This document shows, piece after piece, positions 1 to 5,636 of a stretch of 9,002 bases of DNA. The stretch is taken from NCBI GenBank assembly GCA_024710825.1, contig JANJUA010000369.1:1-9002 (forward strand), read 5' to 3'. How positions within the stretch are numbered: the first letter of the stretch is position 1; each line of letters starts with the position of its first letter. The notes beneath the pieces were generated by a model. It was given only the letters and a program-made list of their open reading frames with translations. It searched no databases and was not told where the DNA came from. The position numbers and the translations under genes are program-made. The DNA is from Solirubrobacteraceae bacterium (lineage in GTDB: Bacteria; Actinomycetota; Thermoleophilia; Solirubrobacterales; Solirubrobacteraceae).

Positions 1-883
1 CGAGCACGCCGGCGCGCGCCGGGATGCGGTCGCCATGGCGCTCGACCACCCCCGGCAGCTCGGGCGCGGGCACCGCGAGCACGACGAGGTCCTGCGCGCC
101 CAGCTCGATCCCGTCGGCGGCCGCGGGGGTGGCGCGCGTGACGTCCACCCGGGCGCGCTCGAGCGCGCCCGCGAGCGCCGCGGCGCGGGTGCTCGCGCCG
201 ATGACGGCGGCGCGGCGCACCGGGGTCGGGCCACCCAGCCACTCCCACTGCAGCGCGACGCAGGGCCAGATGCGGTCGGTGACGGCGCGGGCGAGATCGG
301 GCGACGGGTCGGCCACCTTCGGGAAGCGCAGCGGGCTGCCGACGCGGATGCGGACCTTGTGCGGCCGGATGCGCCAGCCGCGCCGGATCGCCTCGGTGCC
401 GATGACCGCGACGGGCAGCACCGGCGCTCCGGTCTCCAGCGCGAGCCGACCGACGCCGCGCCGCGGCGTGCCGAGCGGGCCCGGGCGCGTGCGCGTGCCC
501 TCGGGGAAGATCATCACGACCTCGCCGCGCTCGAGGATCTCGCGCGCGGTCGCCATCGCGTCGCCGTCGGCGTTGCCGCGATCGATCGGAAAGGCGCCGA
601 GCGAGTTGAGGAACCAGGCGACCAGCGGCTTGCGGAACAGCTCCTTCTTGGCCACGAAGTAGATCGGCCGGCGCACGAGCGTGCCGATGACGAACGGATC
701 CAGAAACGAGCGATGGTTGGCCGCGACGATCATCGGGCCCTCCTGCGGCACGTGCTCGCGACCGACCCGCGACAGACGGAAGTACAGATGGAAGAACGGC
801 TGGAAGAGGCCGCGCACGATCCAGTAGACGATCGGGTTGACGCCCCGGCTTCGGGTGCGATCGAGGTACGCGGCGCGGTCCAT
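1..883 (-). CDS. 1-acyl-glycerol-3-phosphate acyltransferase (PlsC-type) fused to GpsA-like Rossmann domain, 3' end outside window
   Basis: The frame is open from the ATG at 883-881 to the left edge, giving 294 residues without a stop. Residues ~45-200 carry the full PlsC/LPLAT set: the catalytic HX4D motif (NHRSFLD, H57 and D62), the FPIDRG block (98-103), FPEGTR (126-131, substrate phosphate binding) and VLPVAVIG (155-162). This domain should transfer an acyl chain to lysophosphatidic acid at the inner membrane face; the hydrophobic stretch 16-38 could anchor it. After a short linker, residues ~222-294 begin a beta-alpha-beta unit (RRAAVIGASTRAAALAGAL) followed by QDLVVLAVPAPEL. That layout resembles the N-terminus of NAD(P)-dependent glycerol-3-phosphate dehydrogenase (GpsA). 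The dinucleotide loop is G229-A-S-T-R-A instead of GxGxxG, so cofactor binding is uncertain. The acyltransferase call is firm; the GpsA assignment is moderate because most of that domain lies outside. AGGA just before the ATG is a weak ribosome site. Confidence 0.85.
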   Translation of the reverse strand, partial: MDRAAYLDRTRSRGVNPIVYWIVRGLFQPFFHLYFRLSRVGREHVPQEGPMIVAANHRSFLDPFVIGTLVRRPIYFVAKKELFRKPLVAWFLNSLGAFPIDRGNADGDAMATAREILERGEVVMIFPEGTRTRPGPLGTPRRGVGRLALETGAPVLPVAVIGTEAIRRGWRIRPHKVRIRVGSPLRFPKVADPSPDLARAVTDRIWPCVALQWEWLGGPTPVRRAAVIGASTRAAALAGALERARVDVTRATPAAADGIELGAQDLVVLAVPAPELPGVVERHGDRIPARAGVL

Positions 884-914
884 GATCCTGGGTACCCGCC
901 CGCGACGCGCTCGT

Positions 915-920
915 TACAGT
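915..920 (+). promoter_or_regulatory. -10-like hexamer for the 930 gene
   Basis: TACAGT lies exactly 9 nt before the ATG at 930. There is no room for a Shine-Dalgarno and no recognisable -35 box, so the transcript would start at or next to the start codon (leaderless). It sits in the 46-bp gap between two divergent genes. The call is inferred from spacing and recurrence in this window. Confidence 0.4.
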
Positions 921-929
921 GGGTCGTCC

Positions 930-1460
930 ATGGCGATCGATACCGCGCACACCCTGAGGGGCGCCCTCGCCGGCGCCGTGGCCGCCGGCGTGTGGGCGGC
1001 GCAGCAGCCGCTCGACAAGCGGGTCTTCCGCTCGTCCTACGACGACGCCGAGCTGCTCGGCCGGCTGGTGACGCGGCGGCCCGTCCCGGCGCGGGTCGTC
1101 GGCACGGCGCTGCACCTCGCCAACGGGGCGCTGTTCGGCGCCGTGTACGCGAACGTGGCGCCGCGGCTGCCGCTGCCCTCCTGGGCGCGCGGCCCGGCGG
1201 CGGGCCTCGCGGAGAACGCGGGCACGTGGCCGCTCGCGCTGGCCTCCGACCGCGTGCATCCCGCGCGCGCAGACCTGCCTCGTCTGTTCGGCTCGCGCCG
1301 CGCCTTCGCCCAGGCGACCTGGCGGCACCTGCTCTTCGGCGTCGTGCTGGGCGAGCTGGAGCGCCGCCTGAACACCCCGGCGGACGCCGAGGTGCCCACC
1401 TACGAGCACGTCGTCAGCTCCAACGGCCACGGCTCGATCGAGCACGCCGTCCGCACCTAG
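930..1460 (+). CDS. Hypothetical small membrane-associated protein
   Basis: This is a 176-residue protein that I cannot assign to a named family. Three stretches are glycine/alanine-rich and hydrophobic enough to be membrane segments: residues ~9-27, ~55-77 and ~129-144. Motif-like stretches that look conserved are HLANGALFGAVYANVAP (62-78), AENAGTWPLALASD (94-107) and RHLLFGVVLGELE (132-144). The C-terminal ~25 residues are hydrophilic and end in a His/Ser/Asn-rich tail. The start at 930 was chosen because the frame also runs upstream to 837, but that stretch overlaps the divergent acyltransferase gene and is Arg-rich antisense sequence, while 930 has a promoter-like hexamer directly in front. 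The stop TAG overlaps the promoter-like box of the tRNA gene. It is likely an inner-membrane protein, with unknown role. Confidence 0.7.
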   Translation: MAIDTAHTLRGALAGAVAAGVWAAQQPLDKRVFRSSYDDAELLGRLVTRRPVPARVVGTALHLANGALFGAVYANVAPRLPLPSWARGPAAGLAENAGTWPLALASDRVHPARADLPRLFGSRRAFAQATWRHLLFGVVLGELERRLNTPADAEVPTYEHVVSSNGHGSIEHAVRT

Positions 1461-1463
1461 ACT
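1458..1463 (+). promoter_or_regulatory. -10-like hexamer for tRNA-Thr
   Basis: TAGACT overlaps the stop codon of the preceding gene and ends 10 nt before the first tRNA base. A start ~7 nt downstream would leave a 5' leader of only a few bases. It has the same form as the boxes before the protein genes here. No -35 consensus is visible. Confidence 0.35.
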
Positions 1464-1473
1464 GCTCTGACCC

Positions 1474-1546
1474 GCCGGGATAGCTCAGCTGGTAGAGCAA
1501 CCGCCTTGTAAGCGGTAGGCCAGGGGTTCGAGTCCCCTTCCCGGCT
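1474..1546 (+). tRNA. tRNA-Thr (anticodon UGU)
   Basis: The full cloverleaf can be read. The acceptor stem is GCCGGGA/TCCCGGC (1474-1480 with 1539-1545). The D stem is GCTC/GAGC with loop AGCTGGTA. The anticodon stem is ACCGC/GCGGT (1500-1504 with 1512-1516) with loop CTTGTAA, so the anticodon is TGT at 1507-1509 and reads ACA and related Thr codons. The variable loop is AGGCC, and the T stem is AGGGG/CCCCT with loop TTCGAGT. All stems pair. The G1-C72 and C2-G71 pairs agree with known bacterial Thr identity elements. The discriminator is T (1546) and no CCA is encoded, so the 3' end must be added after transcription. Confidence 0.97.
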
Positions 1547-1549
1547 TCC

Positions 1550-1570
1550 GACCGGCGTGCCGGGCCGGTC
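1550..1570 (+). terminator. Hairpin downstream of tRNA-Thr, possible terminator
   Basis: GACCGGC (1550-1556) pairs perfectly with GCCGGTC (1564-1570) across a 7-nt loop. It begins 4 nt after the tRNA. No T-tract follows, only the mixed TCTTCT, which is common for actinobacterial terminators but makes the call weak. It could instead help 3'-end processing. The next promoter-like box begins 8 nt later. Confidence 0.4.
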
Positions 1571-1578
1571 CGATCTTC

Positions 1579-1584
1579 TACGCT
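1579..1584 (+). promoter_or_regulatory. -10-like hexamer for the FKBP lipoprotein gene
   Basis: TACGCT lies exactly 9 nt before the ATG at 1594, the same distance as the box at 915. There is no Shine-Dalgarno in between, which implies a leaderless mRNA. No -35 box is evident. Confidence 0.4.
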
Positions 1585-1593
1585 GCCGCAGCC

Positions 1594-2139
1594 ATGCGAC
1601 GCCTCCTTCTGCTCTGCCTCGCCGCAGCGGTCCTCGTCGCCGCCGGCTGTGGCGACGACTCCTCCGACGACGCCGCCCCGTCCGGCGCCGCCGTCTCCGA
1701 CACCCAGGCCGTCACCACCGCCGCCGAGACGGCCCCCGAGGACGAGGCGCCCGGCGATCCGGCCCTGGACGCCAAGCCGGAGATCGAGGTGCCCGACGGC
1801 CCTGCGCCGAAGGAGCTCGAGACCCGCGACCTGATCGAGGGCGACGGGCCGGAGGCCGAGGAGGGCGACGTCGTCTCGGTCGACTACGTCGGCGTGCTCT
1901 ACGACGGCGGAGAGCAATTCGACGCCTCCTGGGACCGCGGGGCGCCGTTCGAGTTCCAGCTCGGCGCCGGCCAGGTCATCGCCGGCTGGGACGAGGGCGT
2001 CGCCGGGATGAGGGTCGGCGGGCGCCGCGAGCTGATCCTGCCGCCCGACCTGGCCTACGGCGAGATGGGCGCGCCCCCCGACATCCCGCCGGACGCGACG
2101 CTGATCTTCGTCGTCGACCTCAAGGAGATCGTCGGCTGA
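1594..2139 (+). CDS. FKBP-type peptidyl-prolyl cis-trans isomerase, lipoprotein
   Basis: This 181-residue protein begins with a lipoprotein signal peptide: MRR, a hydrophobic core, and the lipobox VAAGC with Cys19 as the lipidated residue. A low-complexity, acidic, Ala/Pro-rich linker (20-75) should hold the enzyme away from the membrane. The FKBP domain is at ~80-180 and is about the length of FKBP12. The usual active-site residues are all present: Y98, F109-D110 in QFDASWD, W132 in IAGWDEGV, Y155 in PDLAYGE and F172 in TLIFVVDL. The IPPDATL strand is typical of the family. It should catalyse proline isomerisation to assist folding of exported proteins on the outer face of the cytoplasmic membrane. 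It stands alone, with its own promoter-like box and no co-directional partner in tight spacing. The family call is firm; its clients are unknown. Confidence 0.95.
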   Translation: MRRLLLLCLAAAVLVAAGCGDDSSDDAAPSGAAVSDTQAVTTAAETAPEDEAPGDPALDAKPEIEVPDGPAPKELETRDLIEGDGPEAEEGDVVSVDYVGVLYDGGEQFDASWDRGAPFEFQLGAGQVIAGWDEGVAGMRVGGRRELILPPDLAYGEMGAPPDIPPDATLIFVVDLKEIVG

Positions 2140-2192
2140 TCGCCTCGGCCGTCGCCTGACGAAGTCGGTACCCGGAGCGCCCGCGTCTCGGA

Positions 2193-2198
2193 TATCGT
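2193..2198 (+). promoter_or_regulatory. Possible -10 hexamer for the collagen-like gene
   Basis: TATCGT within GATATCGT is the most AT-rich spot between 2140 and 2238. A start ~7 nt downstream would give an mRNA leader of about 34 nt holding the ribosome site at 2224-2230. Unlike most genes here, this one would have an ordinary 5' leader. There is no clear -35 box. Confidence 0.3.
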
Positions 2199-2223
2199 CG
2201 CGCAGCCCGTTCCGCCCCGCAAT

Positions 2224-2230
2224 GGAGGTG
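2224..2230 (+). promoter_or_regulatory. Strong Shine-Dalgarno that sets a TTG start
   Basis: GGAGGTG is near-perfectly complementary to the 16S 3' end and lies 8 nt before TTG 2239. It decides the start of the collagen-like protein. The ATG at 2222 is in another frame and overlaps the site, so it is not used for this gene. Confidence 0.75.
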
Positions 2231-2238
2231 CCTTCCTC

Positions 2239-2862
2239 TTGTCCAAGCTCCGCCCGCGCCTGACGTACGCGAACGTCGCGTCGTCGCTCGCGCTCTTCCT
2301 CGCCGTCTCCGGCGGCACCGCCGTGGCTGCCGCCACTATCGGCACGAACGACATCAAGAAGGGCGCGGTCACCACGTCGCGCATCGACGACAGCGCCGTG
2401 ACGAGCAAGAAGATCAAGAACGGCACGATCACCAGCGCCGACGTCAAGAACGGCTCGCTGAAGGCCGTCGACTTCGCCGAGGGCCAGCTCCCCGCCGGCC
2501 CGCAGGGCCCCGCCGGGCCGCAGGGCCCCGCCGGCCCGGCCGGCGGCGGCTCCGCGATCGCCGGCGTCGTCAGCAGCCAGGGCACGCTCGTCTACGGCAA
2601 GGGCGTCGCGGGCGCCTCCGCGACCCCCACGCCCGGCGTGTACACCCTCTCGTTCAACCAGAACGTGAGCCAGTGCCCGATCGTCGCCACCATCGGCGGC
2701 TACTCGCTCGGCGGCAACCAGCAGTCCGCCGAGAGCGGCTCCGCGACGGTGCAGCCGAACGGCAACCAGTCGCAGACCGCGTCCCAGCAGCTCACGGTCA
2801 TCACCCGGAACCTCGCGGGCGTCAACAGCCCGCTGCCGTTCCACTTCGCCGTCTTCTGCTGA
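2239..2862 (+). CDS. Secreted collagen-like protein with N-terminal decapeptide repeats
   Basis: This 207-residue exported protein starts at TTG. Residues 1-31 form a signal peptide (SKLRPRL, then a hydrophobic core ending GGTAVAA). Residues 35-79 are about 4.5 tandem decapeptides of pattern x-[TS]-x-x-[IV]-[KD]-[KND]-[GS]-x-[VIL], beginning GTNDIKKGAV, TTSRIDDSAV, TSKKIKNGTI and TSADVKNGSL; the periodic hydrophobics suggest a stacked beta fold. Residues 87-101 are five Gly-X-Y triplets (GPQ GPA GPQ GPA GPA), a very short collagen-type segment, followed by a Gly-rich hinge. Residues ~107-207 form a Ser/Gln/Asn/Gly-rich beta-type domain with two cysteines, C146 and the terminal C207, which may pair. 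From memory, this architecture recurs in many paralogues in Solirubrobacterales. A surface or extracellular structural role is inferred; no enzymatic motif is visible. Confidence 0.85.
   Translation: MSKLRPRLTYANVASSLALFLAVSGGTAVAAATIGTNDIKKGAVTTSRIDDSAVTSKKIKNGTITSADVKNGSLKAVDFAEGQLPAGPQGPAGPQGPAGPAGGGSAIAGVVSSQGTLVYGKGVAGASATPTPGVYTLSFNQNVSQCPIVATIGGYSLGGNQQSAESGSATVQPNGNQSQTASQQLTVITRNLAGVNSPLPFHFAVFC
2497..2532 (+). repeat. 18-bp tandem repeat encoding Gly-X-Y triplets
   Basis: Two 18-bp units (2497-2514 and 2515-2532) differ only at the third base of the first codon and at the fourth base, and both encode GPQGPA. A partial third unit follows. Such near-identical GC-rich units can expand or contract by slippage, which would change collagen length in frame. 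Confidence 0.7.
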
Positions 2863-2874
2863 GCGCCTCCCGAC

Positions 2875-2899
2875 CCGGGGCGGCTGTTGGCCCCCCCGG
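2875..2899 (+). terminator. GC-rich hairpin after the collagen-like gene, weak terminator candidate
   Basis: CCGGGG (2875-2880) can pair with CCCCGG (2894-2899). An alternative register, GGGGC with GCCCC (2877-2881 with 2890-2894), has an 8-nt loop. There is no T-tract. It begins 13 nt after the stop codon and precedes the next promoter-like box, which suits a terminator, but the evidence is composition-prone. Confidence 0.3.
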
Positions 2900-2907
2900 C
2901 GTCCGGG

Positions 2908-2913
2908 TAGGCA
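2908..2913 (+). promoter_or_regulatory. -10-like hexamer upstream of the acidic gene–ligD pair
   Basis: TAGGCA lies 7 nt before an ATG at 2921 that opens a 9-codon frame, and 33 nt before the ATG of the acidic protein. A transcript from here would start at or next to 2921. The spacing matches the boxes at 8746 and 8799. There is no -35 consensus. Confidence 0.35.
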
Positions 2914-2920
2914 CGGGCCC

Positions 2921-2950
2921 ATGAACCCGAACGAGAGGCGCGTCGCATGA
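2921..2950 (+). CDS. Possible 9-residue leader peptide (MNPNERRVA)
   Basis: The ATG at 2921 opens nine codons ending in TGA at 2948-2950, which overlaps the ATG of the acidic gene as ATGA. A promoter-like hexamer places the transcript start at about this ATG, so the mini-ORF could be translated from a leaderless end and feed ribosomes to the next gene. The competing reading is that this stretch is simply a 5' leader containing the GAGAGG ribosome site (2933-2938). A frame this short can arise by chance. Confidence 0.3.
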   Translation: MNPNERRVA

Positions 2951-3288
2951 CCGATCGACCAGATCCCCTCGCCGACGAAGAGGCCGCCGAGGCCGCCCGG
3001 GAGGCGCGCGCCATCGGCGGACGCCCCACGCGCGACCTCGAGCCCGGCATGCCGCACGACCCCGCCATGGACCCGGTCTACGAGGCCGGCGGCGGAGAGG
3101 CAGAGGGCTTCGAGATGGCCGAGGACGAGCTCATCGAGCACTCCGAGCTCGGCCCGTCGCGCCCCGAGTCGGGCGTCCGGGTGCGCGAGGAGGCCGACGC
3201 GGAGGACGAGGCCCCCGACGCGGCGGCCTACGGCGAGGCCGACCGCGAAGCGGTCTCCGAGGACCGCGACGACCCCGACGCGCGCTGA
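2947..3288 (+). CDS. Conserved-looking acidic hypothetical protein, coupled to ligD
   Basis: This is a 113-residue soluble protein with no membrane segment or signal peptide. It has 36 Asp/Glu, 11 Arg and no Lys, so it is strongly acidic and probably partly disordered. The most ordered-looking part is residues ~38-70 (DPAMDPVYEAGGG through EDELIEHSELG), which I recall in small actinobacterial hypothetical proteins of unknown function. The start ATG has GAGAGG 8 nt upstream. Its TGA (3286-3288) overlaps the proposed ligD start as CTGA, so the two are probably translated in sequence. An acidic partner could mimic DNA or bind a basic protein such as a DNA-repair enzyme, but that is inferred from composition and context only. 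The reading frame is supported by the fit between two flanking genes. Confidence 0.7.
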   Translation: MTDRPDPLADEEAAEAAREARAIGGRPTRDLEPGMPHDPAMDPVYEAGGGEAEGFEMAEDELIEHSELGPSRPESGVRVREEADAEDEAPDAAAYGEADREAVSEDRDDPDAR

Positions 3289-5636
3289 GCGACCGGCTCT
3301 CCGACTACCGCGCCAAGCGCGACCTCACCCAGACCCCCGAGCCCCCGGGGTCGCGCGACGGTACGGGCGCGAACGCGGGCCCCGGTGAGCTCTCCTTCGT
3401 CGTCCAGGAGCACCACGCCACGCGCCTGCACTGGGACCTGCGCCTGGAGCACGACGGCGCGCTGGCCTCCTGGGCGGTGCCCAACGGCATCCCGACCGAT
3501 CCGAGGCAGAACCGCAAGGCGGTCCGTACCGAGGACCACCCGCTCGAGTACCTCGACTTCCACGGCGAGATCCCCAAGGGCAGCTACGGCGCCGGCACGA
3601 TGACGATCTGGGACCGCGGCACCTACGACCTCGAGAAGTGGCGCGACGACGAGGTCATCGCCACCTTCCACGGCGAGCGCCTCGCCGGCCGCTACGCGCT
3701 CATCCGCACCGGAGACGGCAAGGACTGGCTCATGCACCGCATGGACCCGCCGGCCGACCCCGACGCCGAGCCGATGCCCGAGACGCTCGTCCCCATGCTC
3801 GCCAAGCCGGGGCGGCTGCCTCCGAGGCGCGACCAGGACCGCTGGGCGTTCGAGATCAAGTGGGACGGCGTCCGCGCGCTGGTCTTCAGCGAGCCCGGCC
3901 GGTTGCGCCTGCACTCCCGCAACGGGCGCGACATCACCGCGTCCTATCCGGAGCTGCGGCCGCTGAACCGCGCCCTGAGCCACCGCGGCGCGATCCTCGA
4001 CGGGGAGATCGTCGCCTTCGACGCCGACGGCCGCCCCGATTTCGGCCGCCTCCAGCAGCGGATGCACCTCACGGGCGAGAGCCAGGTCCGCCGGCGGGCC
4101 AAGGAGATCCCGGTCGTGCTGGTGCTCTTCGACCTGCTGTGGCTCGACGGCCACTCGCTCATGGAGCTCCCCTACGACGAGCGCCGGGCGCGCCTGGAGG
4201 CGCTCGGGCTGCGCGGCGCGGCCTGGCAGACGCCCGAGGCCCACCACGGCGACGGCGCCGCGCTCCTGCGGGCCACCGCCGAGCAGGGGCTCGAGGGGCT
4301 GATCGCAAAGCGCCGCGACGCGCCGTACGAGCCGGGCCGGCGCTCCGGCTCCTGGCTGAAGGTCAAGAACGTCGCCCGCCAGGAGGTCGTGATCGCCGGC
4401 TGGCTGCCCGGCGAGGGCCGCCGCGCGCAGCGGATCGGCGCGCTCGTCGTCGGCGTCCACGAGGAGGACGGCGGACCGTTGCGCTACGCGGGCCGGGTGG
4501 GCACGGGCTTCACCGACCGCACCCTCGACGAGCTCGCCGCGCGCCTGGAGCCGCTGCGCACCGACCGCAACCCGTTCGGCCGGGGCGGGCCGCGCGGGGC
4601 CGTCTGGGTGCGCCCGTCGCTGCTCGCCGAGGTCGAGTTCACCGAGTGGACGAGCGAGGGGCTGCTGCGACACCCGTCGTTCAAGGGCCTGCGCGAGGAC
4701 AAGGACCCGCTCGACGTCGTCCGCGAGCTGCCCGACGACGCCCGCGAGATCGAGCTCGAGGGCCGCCGCGTCAAGGTCAGCAACTGGACGAAGGTGCTGT
4801 GGCCGCGCACCGGCTTCACGAAGGGCGACCTGGTCGAGTACTACGTGCGTGTGGCGCCGACGCTCCTGCCGCACCTCGAGGGCCGGCCGCTGACGCTGAA
4901 GCGCTACCCCAACGGCGTCGACGGGCAGTTCTTCTACGAGAAGAACTCGCCCAAGCACCGGCCCGACTGGGTGCGCACCGCGCCGATCCGCACCGGCAGC
5001 AAGACGATCGACTTCACGCTGGCCGAGGACACCGCGACGCTCGCCTGGCTGGCGAACCTCGCCGACATCGAGCTGCACACGTCGCTGTCGCGCGCCGACC
5101 GCATCGAGCGGCCCACGATGCTCGTCTTCGACCTCGACCCCGGCCCGCCCGCCGACCTCGTGCAGTGCTGCGAGGTCGGGCTCGTCATCCGCGGGCTGTT
5201 CGCCGGGCTCGGCCTCACCTCGCTGGCCAAGACGTCGGGGTCGAAGGGACTGCAGCTCTACGTGCCGCTCAACCACCCCGACGTGACCTACGACGACACC
5301 AAGCCCTTCGCGAAGGCGGTCGCCGAGCTGCTCGAGCAGCAGGTGCCCGACCTCGTCGTCTCGCGGCAGACGAAGGCGCTGCGACCCGGGAAGGTCCTCG
5401 TCGACTGGTCTCAGAACGACGAGCACAAGACGACGGTGAACGTCTACTCGGTGCGGGCCCGCGAGCGGCCGACGGTATCGACGCCGGTGACCTGGGAGGA
5501 GGTGCAGGCCTGCCGCGAGGCCGAGGACGCCGAGCTACTGGTCTTCGACACCGACGCGGTCCTGGCCCGGATCGCCGAGCACGGCGACCTCTTCGCGGCC
5601 GCTCTGACCGACGTCCAGCGGCTGCCCTCGCTCTAG
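3285..5636 (+). CDS. ligD: Multifunctional ATP-dependent DNA ligase LigD (phosphoesterase–ligase–polymerase)
   Basis: LigD heals and seals double-strand breaks in bacterial non-homologous end joining, normally with Ku. The domain order PE–LIG–POL is that of Pseudomonas, not the POL–PE–LIG order of mycobacteria. The phosphoesterase domain (~35-155) has H43, H49, D51 and R53 (HHATRLHWDLRLE) and H85 (EDHPLEY). The ligase domain (~165-475) has nucleotidyl Lys192 in EIKWDG, E241 in DGEIVAFD, EGLIAKR (337-343) and WLKVK (357-361). The polymerase domain (~495-770) has D616/D618 in FDLDPGP and D707 in VDWSQN, but Gln657 in SGSKGLQ where a His is usual. Length is 783 residues. The start is inferred: the first ATG/GTG/TTG in frame is GTG 3477, which would remove the phosphoesterase His/Asp/Arg residues, so translation must begin upstream. 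CTG 3285 (LSDRLSDYRAKRD…TPEP) overlaps the upstream stop. No Shine-Dalgarno is visible, so termination-reinitiation is likely. Confidence 0.93.
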   Translation: MSDRLSDYRAKRDLTQTPEPPGSRDGTGANAGPGELSFVVQEHHATRLHWDLRLEHDGALASWAVPNGIPTDPRQNRKAVRTEDHPLEYLDFHGEIPKGSYGAGTMTIWDRGTYDLEKWRDDEVIATFHGERLAGRYALIRTGDGKDWLMHRMDPPADPDAEPMPETLVPMLAKPGRLPPRRDQDRWAFEIKWDGVRALVFSEPGRLRLHSRNGRDITASYPELRPLNRALSHRGAILDGEIVAFDADGRPDFGRLQQRMHLTGESQVRRRAKEIPVVLVLFDLLWLDGHSLMELPYDERRARLEALGLRGAAWQTPEAHHGDGAALLRATAEQGLEGLIAKRRDAPYEPGRRSGSWLKVKNVARQEVVIAGWLPGEGRRAQRIGALVVGVHEEDGGPLRYAGRVGTGFTDRTLDELAARLEPLRTDRNPFGRGGPRGAVWVRPSLLAEVEFTEWTSEGLLRHPSFKGLREDKDPLDVVRELPDDAREIELEGRRVKVSNWTKVLWPRTGFTKGDLVEYYVRVAPTLLPHLEGRPLTLKRYPNGVDGQFFYEKNSPKHRPDWVRTAPIRTGSKTIDFTLAEDTATLAWLANLADIELHTSLSRADRIERPTMLVFDLDPGPPADLVQCCEVGLVIRGLFAGLGLTSLAKTSGSKGLQLYVPLNHPDVTYDDTKPFAKAVAELLEQQVPDLVVSRQTKALRPGKVLVDWSQNDEHKTTVNVYSVRARERPTVSTPVTWEEVQACREAEDAELLVFDTDAVLARIAEHGDLFAAALTDVQRLPSL

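Noticed and set aside
890..897. GGGTACCC palindrome between the divergent genes as an operator
   Set aside because: An 8-bp palindrome in this composition is easily chance, and it does not extend on either side.
35..1483. Plus-strand open frame of 482 codons over the acyltransferase and hypothetical gene
   Set aside because: It is antisense to a complete PlsC motif set and out of frame with the 930 gene; the composition is of a shadow frame.
2140..2192. Terminator after the FKBP gene
   Set aside because: I found only 3-bp stems and an imperfect CCGGAG/CTCGG pairing with no T-tract.
1414..3141. Minus-strand open frame of 575 codons across the tRNA, FKBP and collagen-like genes
   Set aside because: It runs antisense to a clear tRNA and two convincing genes, is Gly/Arg/Ala-rich without motifs, and contains the peptide pattern typical of reading through a tRNA backwards. 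High GC makes stop codons rare.
3270..3300. Programmed -1 frameshift joining the acidic protein to LigD
   Set aside because: The frames differ by one, but the bases before the stop contain no X-XXY-YYZ slippery heptamer. Start/stop overlap explains the layout more simply.
3228..5426. Minus-strand open frame of 732 codons opposite ligD
   Set aside because: It is a shadow of the ligD codon pattern; composition is Val/Leu/Arg/Gly/Asp-rich with no domain, and ligD has all catalytic residues.
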